Assembly: GCF_000166195.2 (NCBI RefSeq)
Contig: NZ_CM001403.1
Coordinates: 1,178,001-1,242,000 of the forward strand
DNA: 64,000 nucleotides
Direction of reading: 5' to 3'
Source: Mucilaginibacter paludis DSM 18603
GTDB taxonomy: Bacteria > Bacteroidota > Bacteroidia > Sphingobacteriales > Sphingobacteriaceae
Each line of letters opens with the position of its first letter. The first letter of the stretch is position 1. Positions 36,896-46,500 of this stretch are shown one piece after another. The notes below the pieces were generated by a model. It did not search any database and was not told the origin of the DNA. It saw only the letters and a list, made by a program, of their open reading frames with translations. The translations under genes were made by a program, and so were the position numbers.

Positions 36896-37510
36896 TTATG
36901 AAAAAAATAGCGCCATAAGTAGCAATAAACCCCAAATAAAGAGATCAAGTTTAATTTTCAGAATTTTTATAGCATTTTTTATTTGTTTTTTTACCGTTTC
37001 TTCTGAAATATGAAGTTCTGATGCTATTTCTTTGTGAGAAAGATGCTTATACCGGCTCAATTTGAATACATTTTTCATTTTATCGGGCAAATCATCAATT
37101 TCATTCTCTATAATATCCGCCAATTGCCTTTCTCTCACTTGGTAATCCGCTTCCTTCACTTCAATACTCAACTGTTGTAAAAAATGATGATACTTTGTTT
37201 CCGTTTTTTCATGAACAATTTTATCCAGTATTTTGTAATGGATACAAGTGTATAAAAAACCTGCCAGGTTAGTTTTCAATACAAACGTTGTTCTGATACT
37301 CCAGAGCATGGCAAACACCTCCTGAACCACATCTTTTGCCTCTTCTTTATTTTGGAGTTTTCGATAAGCATGCATTAACAGCAAGGCATTATACCGGTTA
37401 AAAATTTCAGCATAGGCGTATTCGTCACCATCTTTAAAAAGATTAGCCAACTCCTGATCCGGAAGAGTGCTATAGGACGCCATACTATTTTTATTAGCGA
37501 ATGTAATCAA
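36896..37510 (-). CDS. ECF RNA polymerase sigma factor, locus B
   Basis: A protein of up to 204 residues. Region 2 is IFNRYNALLLMHAYRKLQNK, then EAKDVVQEVFAMLWSI. Region 4 is LPDKMKNVFKLSRYKHLSHK, then EIASELHISEETVKKQI. The hydrophobic C-terminal tail (FIWGLLLLMALFF) is unusual for a soluble sigma factor but recurs in the locus A and D sigma factors. The first Met may be Met10 (37483). AT-rich compared with susC. Confidence 0.92.
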   Translation of the reverse strand: MITFANKNSMASYSTLPDQELANLFKDGDEYAYAEIFNRYNALLLMHAYRKLQNKEEAKDVVQEVFAMLWSIRTTFVLKTNLAGFLYTCIHYKILDKIVHEKTETKYHHFLQQLSIEVKEADYQVRERQLADIIENEIDDLPDKMKNVFKLSRYKHLSHKEIASELHISEETVKKQIKNAIKILKIKLDLFIWGLLLLMALFFS

Positions 37511-37782
37511 CTTTTAGCAAAGCATACAACCACACATGGATTGTGGGTTATAATCCCCCATTGCCCTATATAACCGGCTTTATCAATAGAGGCCGTAGTG
37601 CCACAGTTGGTATTGTTTGCATCATGCAAACTTAGCTCTTTATGTAACAAGCCATCCCGCCGATAAATAACCGGTTGCTTTGCTGAGTTGTACCCAATAG
37701 CATAAATACAATTTTGGCTACCCGTTTTTAGAGCGCGAGGCCACTTACAGCCAAACAGCTTTAATAAATTTTTAATCTCCAC
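37507..37782 (-). CDS. Short hypothetical protein, doubtful
   Basis: A 91-codon frame with five Cys and no recognised domain, overlapping the longest version of the sigma gene by 4 bases. The overlap vanishes if the sigma factor starts at its Met10. It could be a small upstream gene or chance. Confidence 0.25.
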   Translation of the reverse strand: MEIKNLLKLFGCKWPRALKTGSQNCIYAIGYNSAKQPVIYRRDGLLHKELSLHDANNTNCGTTASIDKAGYIGQWGIITHNPCVVVCFAKS

Positions 37783-37990
37783 CCTCTTGTAAATTTCGTT
37801 TCAATTTTAAATTTTTGTGCGCCTTTTTTCAGGGTGCAAACCAAAATACAAACTTCAGGGTATCGATAATGACCATTAACGGCAATATTTTTACTGTGGA
37901 TTTTAAAGTGATGGCTTGCCACCTGGGGCAGTGTTATTTATTTTATGGTGTGTACTGTTAAACATTTTTAAATCCATGTTAGCATTTTCG

Positions 37991-39148
37991 ATGTCGGCAC
38001 GTGCAAAAAAACTAAAAACGTGCTTAACCTATGTAGCTTTTTTAACCGCTATGATGAGCGGCTTAGCGTTGCGCTGCAGCGCCCAGGGTGTTACCCTTTA
38101 CACCCCTTACACCAGTATATCAGTACCTCCGGGCGAGTCTATCAATTACGATATTGATGTAATTAACAAGGGCGGGGCGGTAGCCAATGCATCGCTGTCG
38201 GTTACCGGCTTACCCAAAGGCTGGACCTATACCGCCAAATCCGGGGGATGGAGCGTGGGGCAGGTTTCGGTACTACCGCGCGACAAAAAAACCATTAATC
38301 TGCAGGTGCTGGTACCCTTGCAGGTTAATAAAGGCACCTATCATTTTGTGGTAAGGGCAGCCGGTATAGCCCAATTGCCGCTTACCGTAATTGTATCACA
38401 GCAAGGCACTTTTAAAACCGAATTTACTACGGCGCAATCCAATATGCAGGGTGCGGCTAATTCTATGTTTACTTATACGGCCACCTTACGCAACGGCACA
38501 GCGGCCGACCAGGTGTACGCTTTAACAGCCGCCGTTCCGCCGGGCTGGAACGTTAACTTTAAGGCCGATTATAAGCAAGTATCCTCCGTTAGTATCGAAG
38601 CCAATAAAACCAAAGACATTACTATTGAAGTTGATCCGCCCGACGAAACACCAGCAGGTTCCTATAAAATACCCTTAACCGCTGCTACGAGCGCTACCTC
38701 GGCCAGCCTTAACCTTGATATGGTAGTTACCGGCTCTTATGGCCTGCAACTAAGCACGCCCACCGGTTTATTGAGCACAAAAACCACTGCCGGCGACGAG
38801 AAGCGCGTAGAGCTGTCGGTAAAAAACACCGGTACCGCCGGTTTAAAAGACATTCAGTTGCAGGCTACCGCTCCCGCCAACTGGGATATCAGCTTCGACC
38901 CTAAAAAACTGGATAACCTGGATGCCGGGGCCACCGCGCAGGTATTTGCCATTATTAAAGCCGATAAGCATGCCATAGCGGGCGATTATGTGGCCAACCT
39001 GGAAGCTAAAACAGCGGCGGTATCATCCAAGGCAGATTTAAGGGTATCGGTAGAAACCTCCCTCCTTTCGGGCTGGCTCGGGCTGCTGATTATTTTACTG
39101 GCTTTAGGCAGCGTATACTATTTATTCAGAAAATACGGAAGGAGGTAA
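37991..39148 (+). CDS. Exported NEW3-domain protein with C-terminal membrane anchor
   Basis: A 385-residue protein. The signal peptide ends LALRCSAQG. Three or four tandem NEW3-type beta-sandwich domains follow (PGESINYDIDVINKGGAVAN, LPKGWTYTAKSGGWSV, AVPPGWNVNFKADY, TAPANWDISFDPKKL). A C-terminal membrane helix (WLGLLIILLALGSVYYLF) and a basic tail (RKYGRR) anchor it in the inner membrane. Genes of this type precede ABC-2 exporters, as here. I start at 37991, where a basic n-region opens the signal; Met at 37976 is also possible. Its TAA overlaps the Shine-Dalgarno sequence of the next gene. Confidence 0.82.
   Translation: MSARAKKLKTCLTYVAFLTAMMSGLALRCSAQGVTLYTPYTSISVPPGESINYDIDVINKGGAVANASLSVTGLPKGWTYTAKSGGWSVGQVSVLPRDKKTINLQVLVPLQVNKGTYHFVVRAAGIAQLPLTVIVSQQGTFKTEFTTAQSNMQGAANSMFTYTATLRNGTAADQVYALTAAVPPGWNVNFKADYKQVSSVSIEANKTKDITIEVDPPDETPAGSYKIPLTAATSATSASLNLDMVVTGSYGLQLSTPTGLLSTKTTAGDEKRVELSVKNTGTAGLKDIQLQATAPANWDISFDPKKLDNLDAGATAQVFAIIKADKHAIAGDYVANLEAKTAAVSSKADLRVSVETSLLSGWLGLLIILLALGSVYYLFRKYGRR
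39141..39145 (+). promoter_or_regulatory. Strong Shine-Dalgarno sequence overlapping the upstream stop
   Basis: GGAAGGAGGTAAGCTGTG places GGAGG 6 bases before a GTG start, with the TAA stop of the NEW3 gene in the middle. A second one, GGGAGG at 40107-40112, precedes the permease ATG. Such strong sites are unusual in this phylum and imply coupled translation of all three genes. Confidence 0.75.
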
Positions 39149-39151
39149 GCT

Positions 39152-40132
39152 GTGGAGCAATCAATTATCGAATTGAAGGGCCTTACCAAACGATACGGAA
39201 CATTTACGGCGGTTAACCATCTCGACCTATCCATTAACAAAGGCGAGGTTTTTGGTTTGCTGGGGCCCAATGGTGCAGGCAAATCAACTACCATATTAAT
39301 GATGCTGGGCCTTTCCGAACCGTCGGGCGGCTCGGTGAAAGTTTGCGGTATTGATGCCACGCATGATCCTATCGCGGTGAAACGGCGCGTAGGTTACCTG
39401 CCGGACGATATCGGTTTTTATGAAAATTATACCGGGCTCGAAAACCTGCTTTATACTGCCCGGCTAAACAGCCTGCCCGACGATATTGCCATGAGCCGTG
39501 CTACAAAGCTGTTGCAACGGGTGGGCCTGGATGCCCAGGCAAACAAAAAAACCGGGAAATACTCGCGCGGGATGCGGCAAAGGCTTGGCCTGGCCGATGT
39601 GCTGATCAAAAACCCTGAAGTAATTATCCTGGACGAGCCCACCCTGGGGATTGATCCGCAGGGCGTACGCGAATTTCTGGACCTCATCGTTCAATTAAGC
39701 CGCGAAGAAGGCATTACCGTGTTGCTATCATCGCACCATTTACACCAGGTACAGCAAGTGTGCGACCGGGTTGGCCTTTTTGTGGGCGGCAAATTATTGG
39801 CGGAGGGGAATATCCCTCAATTATCAGCCAAACTATTCCCCGACGAGGCTTTTACCATCAGTGTAAAAATAAAATCTGCCGCAGGCGAAAGCCCTGAAGC
39901 TCAACATCAACGGTTGCTCAACATTTTACAATCGATACCCGGAGTGATCAACGTTAGGGCGAACGACGGGCTTTTTTTAATTGGTTGCTTACGCGATATT
40001 ACCGAAGTGATTGCCAAAACCATAGTAGATAACGGCTTCGGCCTGGTACACCTGCATCAAAAGGAATATGGCTTAGACGATATTTATCACCGCTATTTTG
40101 AAGGAAGGGAGGATAATGGAAAAGTTAACTAA
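39152..40132 (+). CDS. ABC transporter ATP-binding protein, ABC-2 type
   Basis: A 326-residue cytoplasmic ATPase. Walker A is GLLGPNGAGKST, the signature is YSRGMRQRLGLADVL, Walker B is VIILDEPTLGIDPQG, and the switch His is in LLSSHHLHQ. A ~90-residue C-terminal domain follows, as in CcmA/NatA-type exporters. The start is GTG, fixed by the GGAGG site 6 bases upstream and by the fit to MEQSIIELKGLTKRYG. It overlaps the permease gene by 17 bases. It should energise export by the next protein. Confidence 0.93.
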   Translation: MEQSIIELKGLTKRYGTFTAVNHLDLSINKGEVFGLLGPNGAGKSTTILMMLGLSEPSGGSVKVCGIDATHDPIAVKRRVGYLPDDIGFYENYTGLENLLYTARLNSLPDDIAMSRATKLLQRVGLDAQANKKTGKYSRGMRQRLGLADVLIKNPEVIILDEPTLGIDPQGVREFLDLIVQLSREEGITVLLSSHHLHQVQQVCDRVGLFVGGKLLAEGNIPQLSAKLFPDEAFTISVKIKSAAGESPEAQHQRLLNILQSIPGVINVRANDGLFLIGCLRDITEVIAKTIVDNGFGLVHLHQKEYGLDDIYHRYFEGREDNGKVN

Positions 40133-41147
40133 CACCATCAGGGGATGGCAGCAAAATATTTTAACACAACGCTTTAGCTTTGCAGCCGGGCATAGCCGTG
40201 CCCCCCACCCTTTCTGGGTAATGATTAATAAAGAGGTAACAGACCATGTACGAAGCTGGCGCTTTATCGTGTTGCTGTTGCTGATCCTGCTTACCTGCTT
40301 TGGCTCGTTGTACACCTCTGTGAGTAACCTGGCCAAATCCATCAAACCAAATGATCCAACGGGTACATTTTTTTTTCTTAAGCTCTTTACACTATCCGAC
40401 GGTACCTTGCCGCCCTTTCACGTATTCATCGGCTTCCTGGGGCCGCTACTGGGTATAGCCCTCGGTTTTGATGCTGTTAACTCCGAGCAAAACGCAGGTA
40501 CATTGAGCCGCATTATGGCCCAGCCTATCCATCGCGATTATGTGATCAATGCTAAATTTGTAGCCGCACTGATCGTGATCAGCACGCTATTTTTCGCGCT
40601 TGGCTTCCTGGTGATGGGCCTGGGGCTCATCATCATCGGCATACCGCCTACGGTAGAGGAGTTTTTCCGGGTTGTTTTCTTCCTGATGCTCAGCGTGCTT
40701 TATGTAGCGTTCTGGCTTAACCTGTCGATATTGTTCTCCATCAGGTTCAGGCAGGCAGCTACCTCAGCACTTACCGCCATTGCTGCCTGGTTATTTTTTA
40801 CGATATTTTACCAGATCATCGTCAGCCTTGTGGCAAGAGCAATAATGCCACCAGAAGGTGCCGCACAGCAGGACGTAATGCAATATCAGCAGTTTATTTT
40901 GAACCTGATGCGTGTAGTACCCAGCCAGCTCTATACCGATGCCACCACAACTTTACTAATGCCAGCTGTACGCAGCCTTGGGCCGTTAACAATGGAGCAA
41001 GTATCGGGTGCTATACCCAACCCGCTACCATTAGGGCAAAGCTTATTGCTGGTATGGCCACAGCTTACGGGGCTTATAGCAGCCACGGTGTTATGCTTCG
41101 CGCTTTCGTATTCCTTATTTATGCGCAAAGAAATCCGGTCGCGATAA
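40116..41147 (+). CDS. ABC transporter permease, ABC-2 type
   Basis: A 343-residue membrane protein with about six membrane segments (FIVLLLLILLTCFGSLY, VFIGFLGPLLGIALGFDAVN, FVAALIVISTLFFALGF). It has the family phrase EQNAGTLSRIMAQPIHRDYV. I start at the ATG at 40116, after GGGAGG; an upstream in-frame TTG is less likely. With the ATPase and the NEW3 protein it forms an exporter of unknown substrate. Confidence 0.9.
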   Translation: MEKLTNTIRGWQQNILTQRFSFAAGHSRAPHPFWVMINKEVTDHVRSWRFIVLLLLILLTCFGSLYTSVSNLAKSIKPNDPTGTFFFLKLFTLSDGTLPPFHVFIGFLGPLLGIALGFDAVNSEQNAGTLSRIMAQPIHRDYVINAKFVAALIVISTLFFALGFLVMGLGLIIIGIPPTVEEFFRVVFFLMLSVLYVAFWLNLSILFSIRFRQAATSALTAIAAWLFFTIFYQIIVSLVARAIMPPEGAAQQDVMQYQQFILNLMRVVPSQLYTDATTTLLMPAVRSLGPLTMEQVSGAIPNPLPLGQSLLLVWPQLTGLIAATVLCFALSYSLFMRKEIRSR

Positions 41148-41213
41148 TCAAAATAGCCGGGGCAGCTTTCGCAAGCTCTGAACAAGATGTAGAAAAACCA
41201 AATGTTTACCAGT

Positions 41214-41249
41214 AAGGGCTGTACCATAACTCATGGTTGGCCCTTTTTT
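41214..41249 (+). terminator. Terminator after the ABC operon
   Basis: AAGGGC/GCCCTT outer stem with an ACCAT/ATGGT inner stem and a 5-base loop, followed by a run of T. Confidence 0.85.
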
Positions 41250-41613
41250 CACATCCAACGGTATGCTTCTGGTTAATTACCTGCTTTATCATCAGCATTC
41301 TTCAAATTGCCTCATGGCATCAACGTCATTTTTAATCGATAGCCTCCGTTACCGCCAAGTAAATCGACCCATATCCTGTTGGCGCTACAAAAAAAACGTA
41401 AACAGCAATTTATACCTCGTTGTATCTTCATCCCGAAAGTTTTTCATCTTGTTAAAGTCAATTTTTTTAATCATCTGTTCTAAAACTGCGAAAAAAAAAC
41501 ATATTCATCCCTTATCAGGATACTAAAACAGGTTAAACGGAAGTTTAGATTATTAACTTGAGCGATGTGCTCTTTTTATACCTCTTTAAAAATGGTATAT
41601 TAGCAGTGTGAAC
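41250..41613. other. Intergenic region before locus C
   Basis: AT-rich in its second half. No gene is seen and I could not place a full promoter for the sigma gene. Confidence 0.45.
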
Positions 41614-42213
41614 ATGAAAGAGTTATGGAGCGAGAACGATTTGCTGATTCAGATATCTGAAGGTAGTGAACATGCTTTTGAATTGCTCTTTAACCAATAC
41701 CACCAAAAGGTTTTAAATTACGCCTACAAAATGCTCCAGTCCCTGCCCGCTGCCGAAGAGGTGGTTCAGGATGTTTTTATTCGCATTTGGGTTAACAGGG
41801 CATCATTAGTTAACGTTGAAAATTTTGGCGGCTATATCCGCACTGTGTCACGAAATCATACACTAAACGCGTTAAAGAAGGCCGCGCGCGAAACGCTGGC
41901 TTTCGCTATTAAAAATCAAGGCTGGACGGATGCCGATCTGGATACGGAAAACCATCTGCATTATAAAGACACCCGTAAGATACTCGACCAGGCCTTAAAC
42001 GCGCTGCCACCACAGCAAAAGTTGATCTACAGCATGTGTAAAGTTGAGGGTATGAAGCAAGATGAAGTTGCCCAAAAATTAAAAATATCGCCCTTAACGG
42101 TAAAATCACACCTTCGCCAGGCTGCGCAGGCGGTAAGGTCATTTATGCTGCTCCATCAGGACGCCATATCGATTACAATTTTTCTCATTGTAAATCAATC
42201 AGTTAAAAAATAA
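41614..42213 (+). CDS. ECF RNA polymerase sigma factor, locus C
   Basis: A 199-residue sigma factor. Region 2 is LFNQYHQKVLNYAYKMLQSL, then AAEEVVQDVFIRIWVN. Region 4 is LPPQQKLIYSMCKVEGMKQD, then EVAQKLKISPLTVKSHLRQA. I use ATG at 41614 (MKELWSENDLL) over the GTG two codons earlier. It is followed by fecR after 115 bases. Confidence 0.92.
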   Translation: MKELWSENDLLIQISEGSEHAFELLFNQYHQKVLNYAYKMLQSLPAAEEVVQDVFIRIWVNRASLVNVENFGGYIRTVSRNHTLNALKKAARETLAFAIKNQGWTDADLDTENHLHYKDTRKILDQALNALPPQQKLIYSMCKVEGMKQDEVAQKLKISPLTVKSHLRQAAQAVRSFMLLHQDAISITIFLIVNQSVKK

Positions 42214-42328
42214 TTCATTTTTTTTAGTTATTTCACTGCTCCTTTTTTTCTTCCCGGAGGTCAAGTAATAAAAAAGCAGATTAATAAGCGGTTAAGTAAT
42301 TGCTAAATTAATCTCTCCCTCAATTAAA

Positions 42329-43330
42329 ATGAGTACTAATACAAGATTTGAGTATCTGTTTCAAAAATACCTGGACCACTTGTGTACCGACAGCGAACGT
42401 TTGGAATTGATGGCCATGATAGACGATGAAGCCAACGAGCAACAACTCAGCTTGTTGATGGAATTGGCATGGGATAACCAGGAATCAACCATCGCCCTAA
42501 GCCAGCAAAGGGCGCGCGAATTATTCGCCCAGGTAATCAATAATAACAACCGTACAGTTAACGAAGATGCCGCACCCCGAAACAGATCGTGGTTTAAATG
42601 GGCGGCAGCAGCCGTAGCGGCATTGGGTATCGCGATATCTGCAGTTTATTTCAGTGCCGATAAAACCCATACCGCACCAGCACTGCTGGCTAAAACCACT
42701 ACCGAACATCAATTAATTAAACTGCCGGATGGCAGCACCGTGGTTTTAAATAAAAGCAGCTATTTAACTTATCCGGCTGGATTTACCGGAAAAACCCGGG
42801 AAGTGAATTTAGTAGGCGAAGGCTATTTTGATATCCGGCATGATGCGGCACACCCCTTTATCGTTCATACGGGGAAACTATTTACCACGGTTTTGGGCAC
42901 CGCCTTTAACATCAAAGCGTATAGCCAGGAAAAAAACATTACAGTAACCGTAACCCGCGGAAAGGTGAGCGTAAGTAATAGCCAGCAGGTATTGGGCGTG
43001 ATAACGCCTAACCAGCAGATAGCTTTTGATAAGAATGCTCAGAATATGGTGCAGCTTAACGTTAACTCAGAAAAAGTAGTAGAATGGCAAAGCAAGGATC
43101 TTTTTTTAACCGATGTAACTATGCTGCAGGCTGCACAAACGCTTGAGCAACGCTTTAATGTAAAAATAACCTTTGCTAACGATGCCGTTAAGAACTGCCG
43201 CTTTACAGGCACTTTTTTACACGGCGAAAAATTTACTGATATTTTGCAGGTGATCTGTGATTTTAATAACGCTACCAGTAAGGCTGTTGATGCAGAGCAT
43301 TACATCATTAATGGAGCAGGCTGCCCCTAA
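42329..43330 (+). CDS. FecR-family anti-sigma factor, locus C
   Basis: A 333-residue protein. The N-terminal sigma-binding region ends near 85. The membrane segment is AAAAVAALGIAISAVYF. The FecR domain has LIKLPDGSTVVLNKSSYLTY and NLVGEGYFDIRHDAAHPFIV; the DUF4974 tail has LQAAQTLEQRFNVKITFAND. It is shorter than the A, B and D relatives because it lacks the ~50 residues between membrane segment and FecR domain. Confidence 0.91.
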   Translation: MSTNTRFEYLFQKYLDHLCTDSERLELMAMIDDEANEQQLSLLMELAWDNQESTIALSQQRARELFAQVINNNNRTVNEDAAPRNRSWFKWAAAAVAALGIAISAVYFSADKTHTAPALLAKTTTEHQLIKLPDGSTVVLNKSSYLTYPAGFTGKTREVNLVGEGYFDIRHDAAHPFIVHTGKLFTTVLGTAFNIKAYSQEKNITVTVTRGKVSVSNSQQVLGVITPNQQIAFDKNAQNMVQLNVNSEKVVEWQSKDLFLTDVTMLQAAQTLEQRFNVKITFANDAVKNCRFTGTFLHGEKFTDILQVICDFNNATSKAVDAEHYIINGAGCP

Positions 43331-43420
43331 GCACACCATATATATAATTAATTAACAAAACTTAAACGATTAAACCCCAGCAAATGAAAAAGATGTACTA
43401 AAAGTAAGCCGGTAAAGCAA

Positions 43421-43484
43421 AAACCCCCTGCTACTAACAGGAGGTTTAAGAGTATGCCTGTTTCGGCGCCAACCGTAGGCAGGC
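43421..43484 (+). promoter_or_regulatory. Two hairpins between fecR and susC, locus C
   Basis: AAACCCCCTG and CAGGAGGTTT (43421-43447) pair with one mismatch around a 7-base loop. A second hairpin (43456-43484) has a GCCTG/CAGGC outer stem, an internal loop, a CGG/CCG inner stem and a 6-base loop, then TGTTTTAAAC. The first may end the sigma-fecR transcript; the second matches the leader hairpins of loci A and D in layout. Confidence 0.5.
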
Positions 43485-43527
43485 TGTTTTAAACAATTTT
43501 CGAGGATCACTTAAAACAATCAAATTT

Positions 43528-46500
43528 ATGAATTTTTCTGCACAATCCGCAGAAGGCAATTCGTGGCGGGTACGCCATGCCCAAATTGCTCTCTTCTTAT
43601 CACCGTATGTAATTCGTCAAATTATGCGAATAAGTTTATGTACCGCCATCCTGGTTATCACTACCCTGCATTTGCTGCTGGCCACCTCGGTTAGCGGACA
43701 AAAGGTTGCTGATGTGAGCGTTACCATCAGTTTGGAGAACGAATCATTTGAGTCGGCTATTAAAAAGATCGAGTCAGCAACCAAATTCCGGTTTATTTAT
43801 CGTGATCAGGATCTTAAAACATTCAGCAAATTAAACCTGCCTGCCGAAAAGCGGACCGTTGCCCAAACGCTCGACCTGTTATTTAAAAACAGTGCTTACA
43901 CCTACAAGCAACTCAATAACAGCATCATGATTATTAGCAAACCAGCTTTAGCCCCAGCCCCGGCAAAAGAGCGGACTGAAGCTATTGTACGCCACGTACT
44001 TAAAGTGTATATTACTGATGTGGACGGCCAACTGCTGCCTTTTGCCAATATTACGGTAAAAGGATCAACACGGATGGTGGTACAGGCCAATCAGGATGGT
44101 TATGCTTATATACCGAGTATAAGTGATAAAGATGTATTGATTGTAAGTTTTGTTGGTTACACTACACAAGAAATTATAGTAGGGAGCCAGGAAACTATTC
44201 ATGTTAAACTGGTGCGCGATCCGGCCAGTACACTTAAAGAAGTTTCTGTGATATCCAACGGTTATCAAACACTGCCCAAAGAACGCAGCACCGGAGCTTT
44301 TTCTACAGCTACAGCTAAAGACATTGAAAAAATACCGATTCCGAATATCGTACAGATACTGGAAGGCATGGTACCAGGTCTACAAGTAGCAGTTACCGCA
44401 GGCGACCGTACTTTTGACTACAACAATACACAGCAGGCGGTAAACGGCAACACACGTACAGTAGGCACCAACGATTACAACATGACTATCAGGGGTACAA
44501 GCACGCTGTCGGCTGAAAGTTTCCCATTGATTGTTGTTGATGGCGCCGTTAGTACCTTAGATCTTTCTACCATTAACCCCAACGATATAGACAATGTTAC
44601 TTTTTTGAAAGATGCTGCCGCCGCTTCCATTTGGGGGATACGTGCCGCTAACGGAGTAATTGTGATCAATACCAAAAAAGGGATTAATAGTGCGGTACCC
44701 AAAATCAGTTTTTCTACCAATTTCTCTTTTTCAGGCAAGCCCGATTTAGGATATCTAAAAACCATGACATCGGCACAAACACTTAATTATGAAAAGGAAC
44801 TGGTGGACCGGGGTTTTGTTACCGATTTAACCAACTCAACGTACTATAACGCTGCAGCTAATGTAAGAAGCCAAGGCAGTTTACTTGCCCTGCAATTAAA
44901 AGCGGGTACCATAACACAGGCGCAATATGATGCCCAGGTAGTGCAACTTAGCACTATTGATAACCGCTCGCAAATATCAAAATACTTACTTCAAAATGCA
45001 CAAAGCCAGCAGTATAATTTTGCTGTGAGCGGCGGTAACGATTTTTCCAATTATTATTATTCGGCGTCATACAGCAAAGAGCTTCCCAACACCATAGGCA
45101 ATTCGGCAAAGCGTTTAACCCTTAACCTTACTCATAACTGGAAACTGTTTAAAGTAGCAGACTTGTCTGTAAATATCAAGGGATCATCTTTTAAATATGT
45201 TAATGATGGTATTGCATTATCCTCGTTATGTACCGCATCTCAGTCTACATTAATGCCTTACAGCTTACTTAAAGATGCAAATGGCAATAATCTGTCTTAT
45301 GACTTTGCTGTGCCGTCATCCTACACAGCTACACTTTCATCCGCACGGCCAAACTGGCAGTACAGTTACTTAAATGAGCAGAACAATAATGACAATACAC
45401 AAAAAGATAATGACTATACTGCCACAGTTAACTTAAGAATCCCTGTTTTTAAAGGACTAAACGCATCGGGCTTATATTCTACCGAGCGTACCTTTAGCAC
45501 AACCCGAACATTTTATAACCAAGATAGTTATTACTATCGTAACTTTATTAACTACTATACCGCACCTACAGCGTCTGTTAACAGTATAGGCATTACCAAC
45601 GGTGGGATATTGAACCTGGTTAATACCAACAACAATAACTATACAGTTAGGGGGCAGTTGGATTATAGTAACACTTTTGCCCAGGTACACCAGGTTACTG
45701 CTTTAGCAGGTACGGAAATAAGAGAAACGCAATTAGGCCAGGGTACTGAAACACTTTACGGCTACAACCTGTCTTCCGGCTTAAGTACCGGTGTAAATGC
45801 AGGTAACACATCGGCAACCAATGTAGGCTATGCTACCGTAACAGGCAATACTTTTAATTTAGCTTCGCCAACTTCACAGGCAGATAAGACCCGCCGTTAC
45901 TTATCCTACTACGGCAACGCGGCTTACACCTATAATAACAAGTACGTTTTAACCGGTAGCGTGCGCTATGACGATTATAATAACTTTGGTTTAGACAGGC
46001 AATACCGCGCCACACCGGCATGGTCGGCAGGAGCTAAATGGAACCTGAGCGATGAAGCGTTCATGAAACAATTTACCTGGATTGACCATTTGGCGCTCAG
46101 GGCTACTTATGGCATCAACGGCAATATCTCAACCACCGTCTATCCGTTTACCTATATCTCGATAGGTACCGACGGCACCACCGGGCTGCCAAATTCAAGC
46201 ATCTTGTACACTGCCAACCCTCAGCTTAAATGGGAAAAAACCTATGTAACAAACCTGGCAGCCGACTTTTCTTTTCTGAACAGCCGTATTAGCGGGTCGG
46301 TAGATTATTATAAAAAGAATAGCAAAGATATTCTGGCTTCTTTTGCAATAAACAACACCTACACAGGTAATATCAACAGTGGTGTTATTGTACAGAATTC
46401 AAGCCACATTACCGGTAAAGGCGTTGACCTGAGCTTAAACGGCATTGCATATAATACTAAAGATTGGAGATGGAATCTTGGTGGCACATTTTCATACAAT

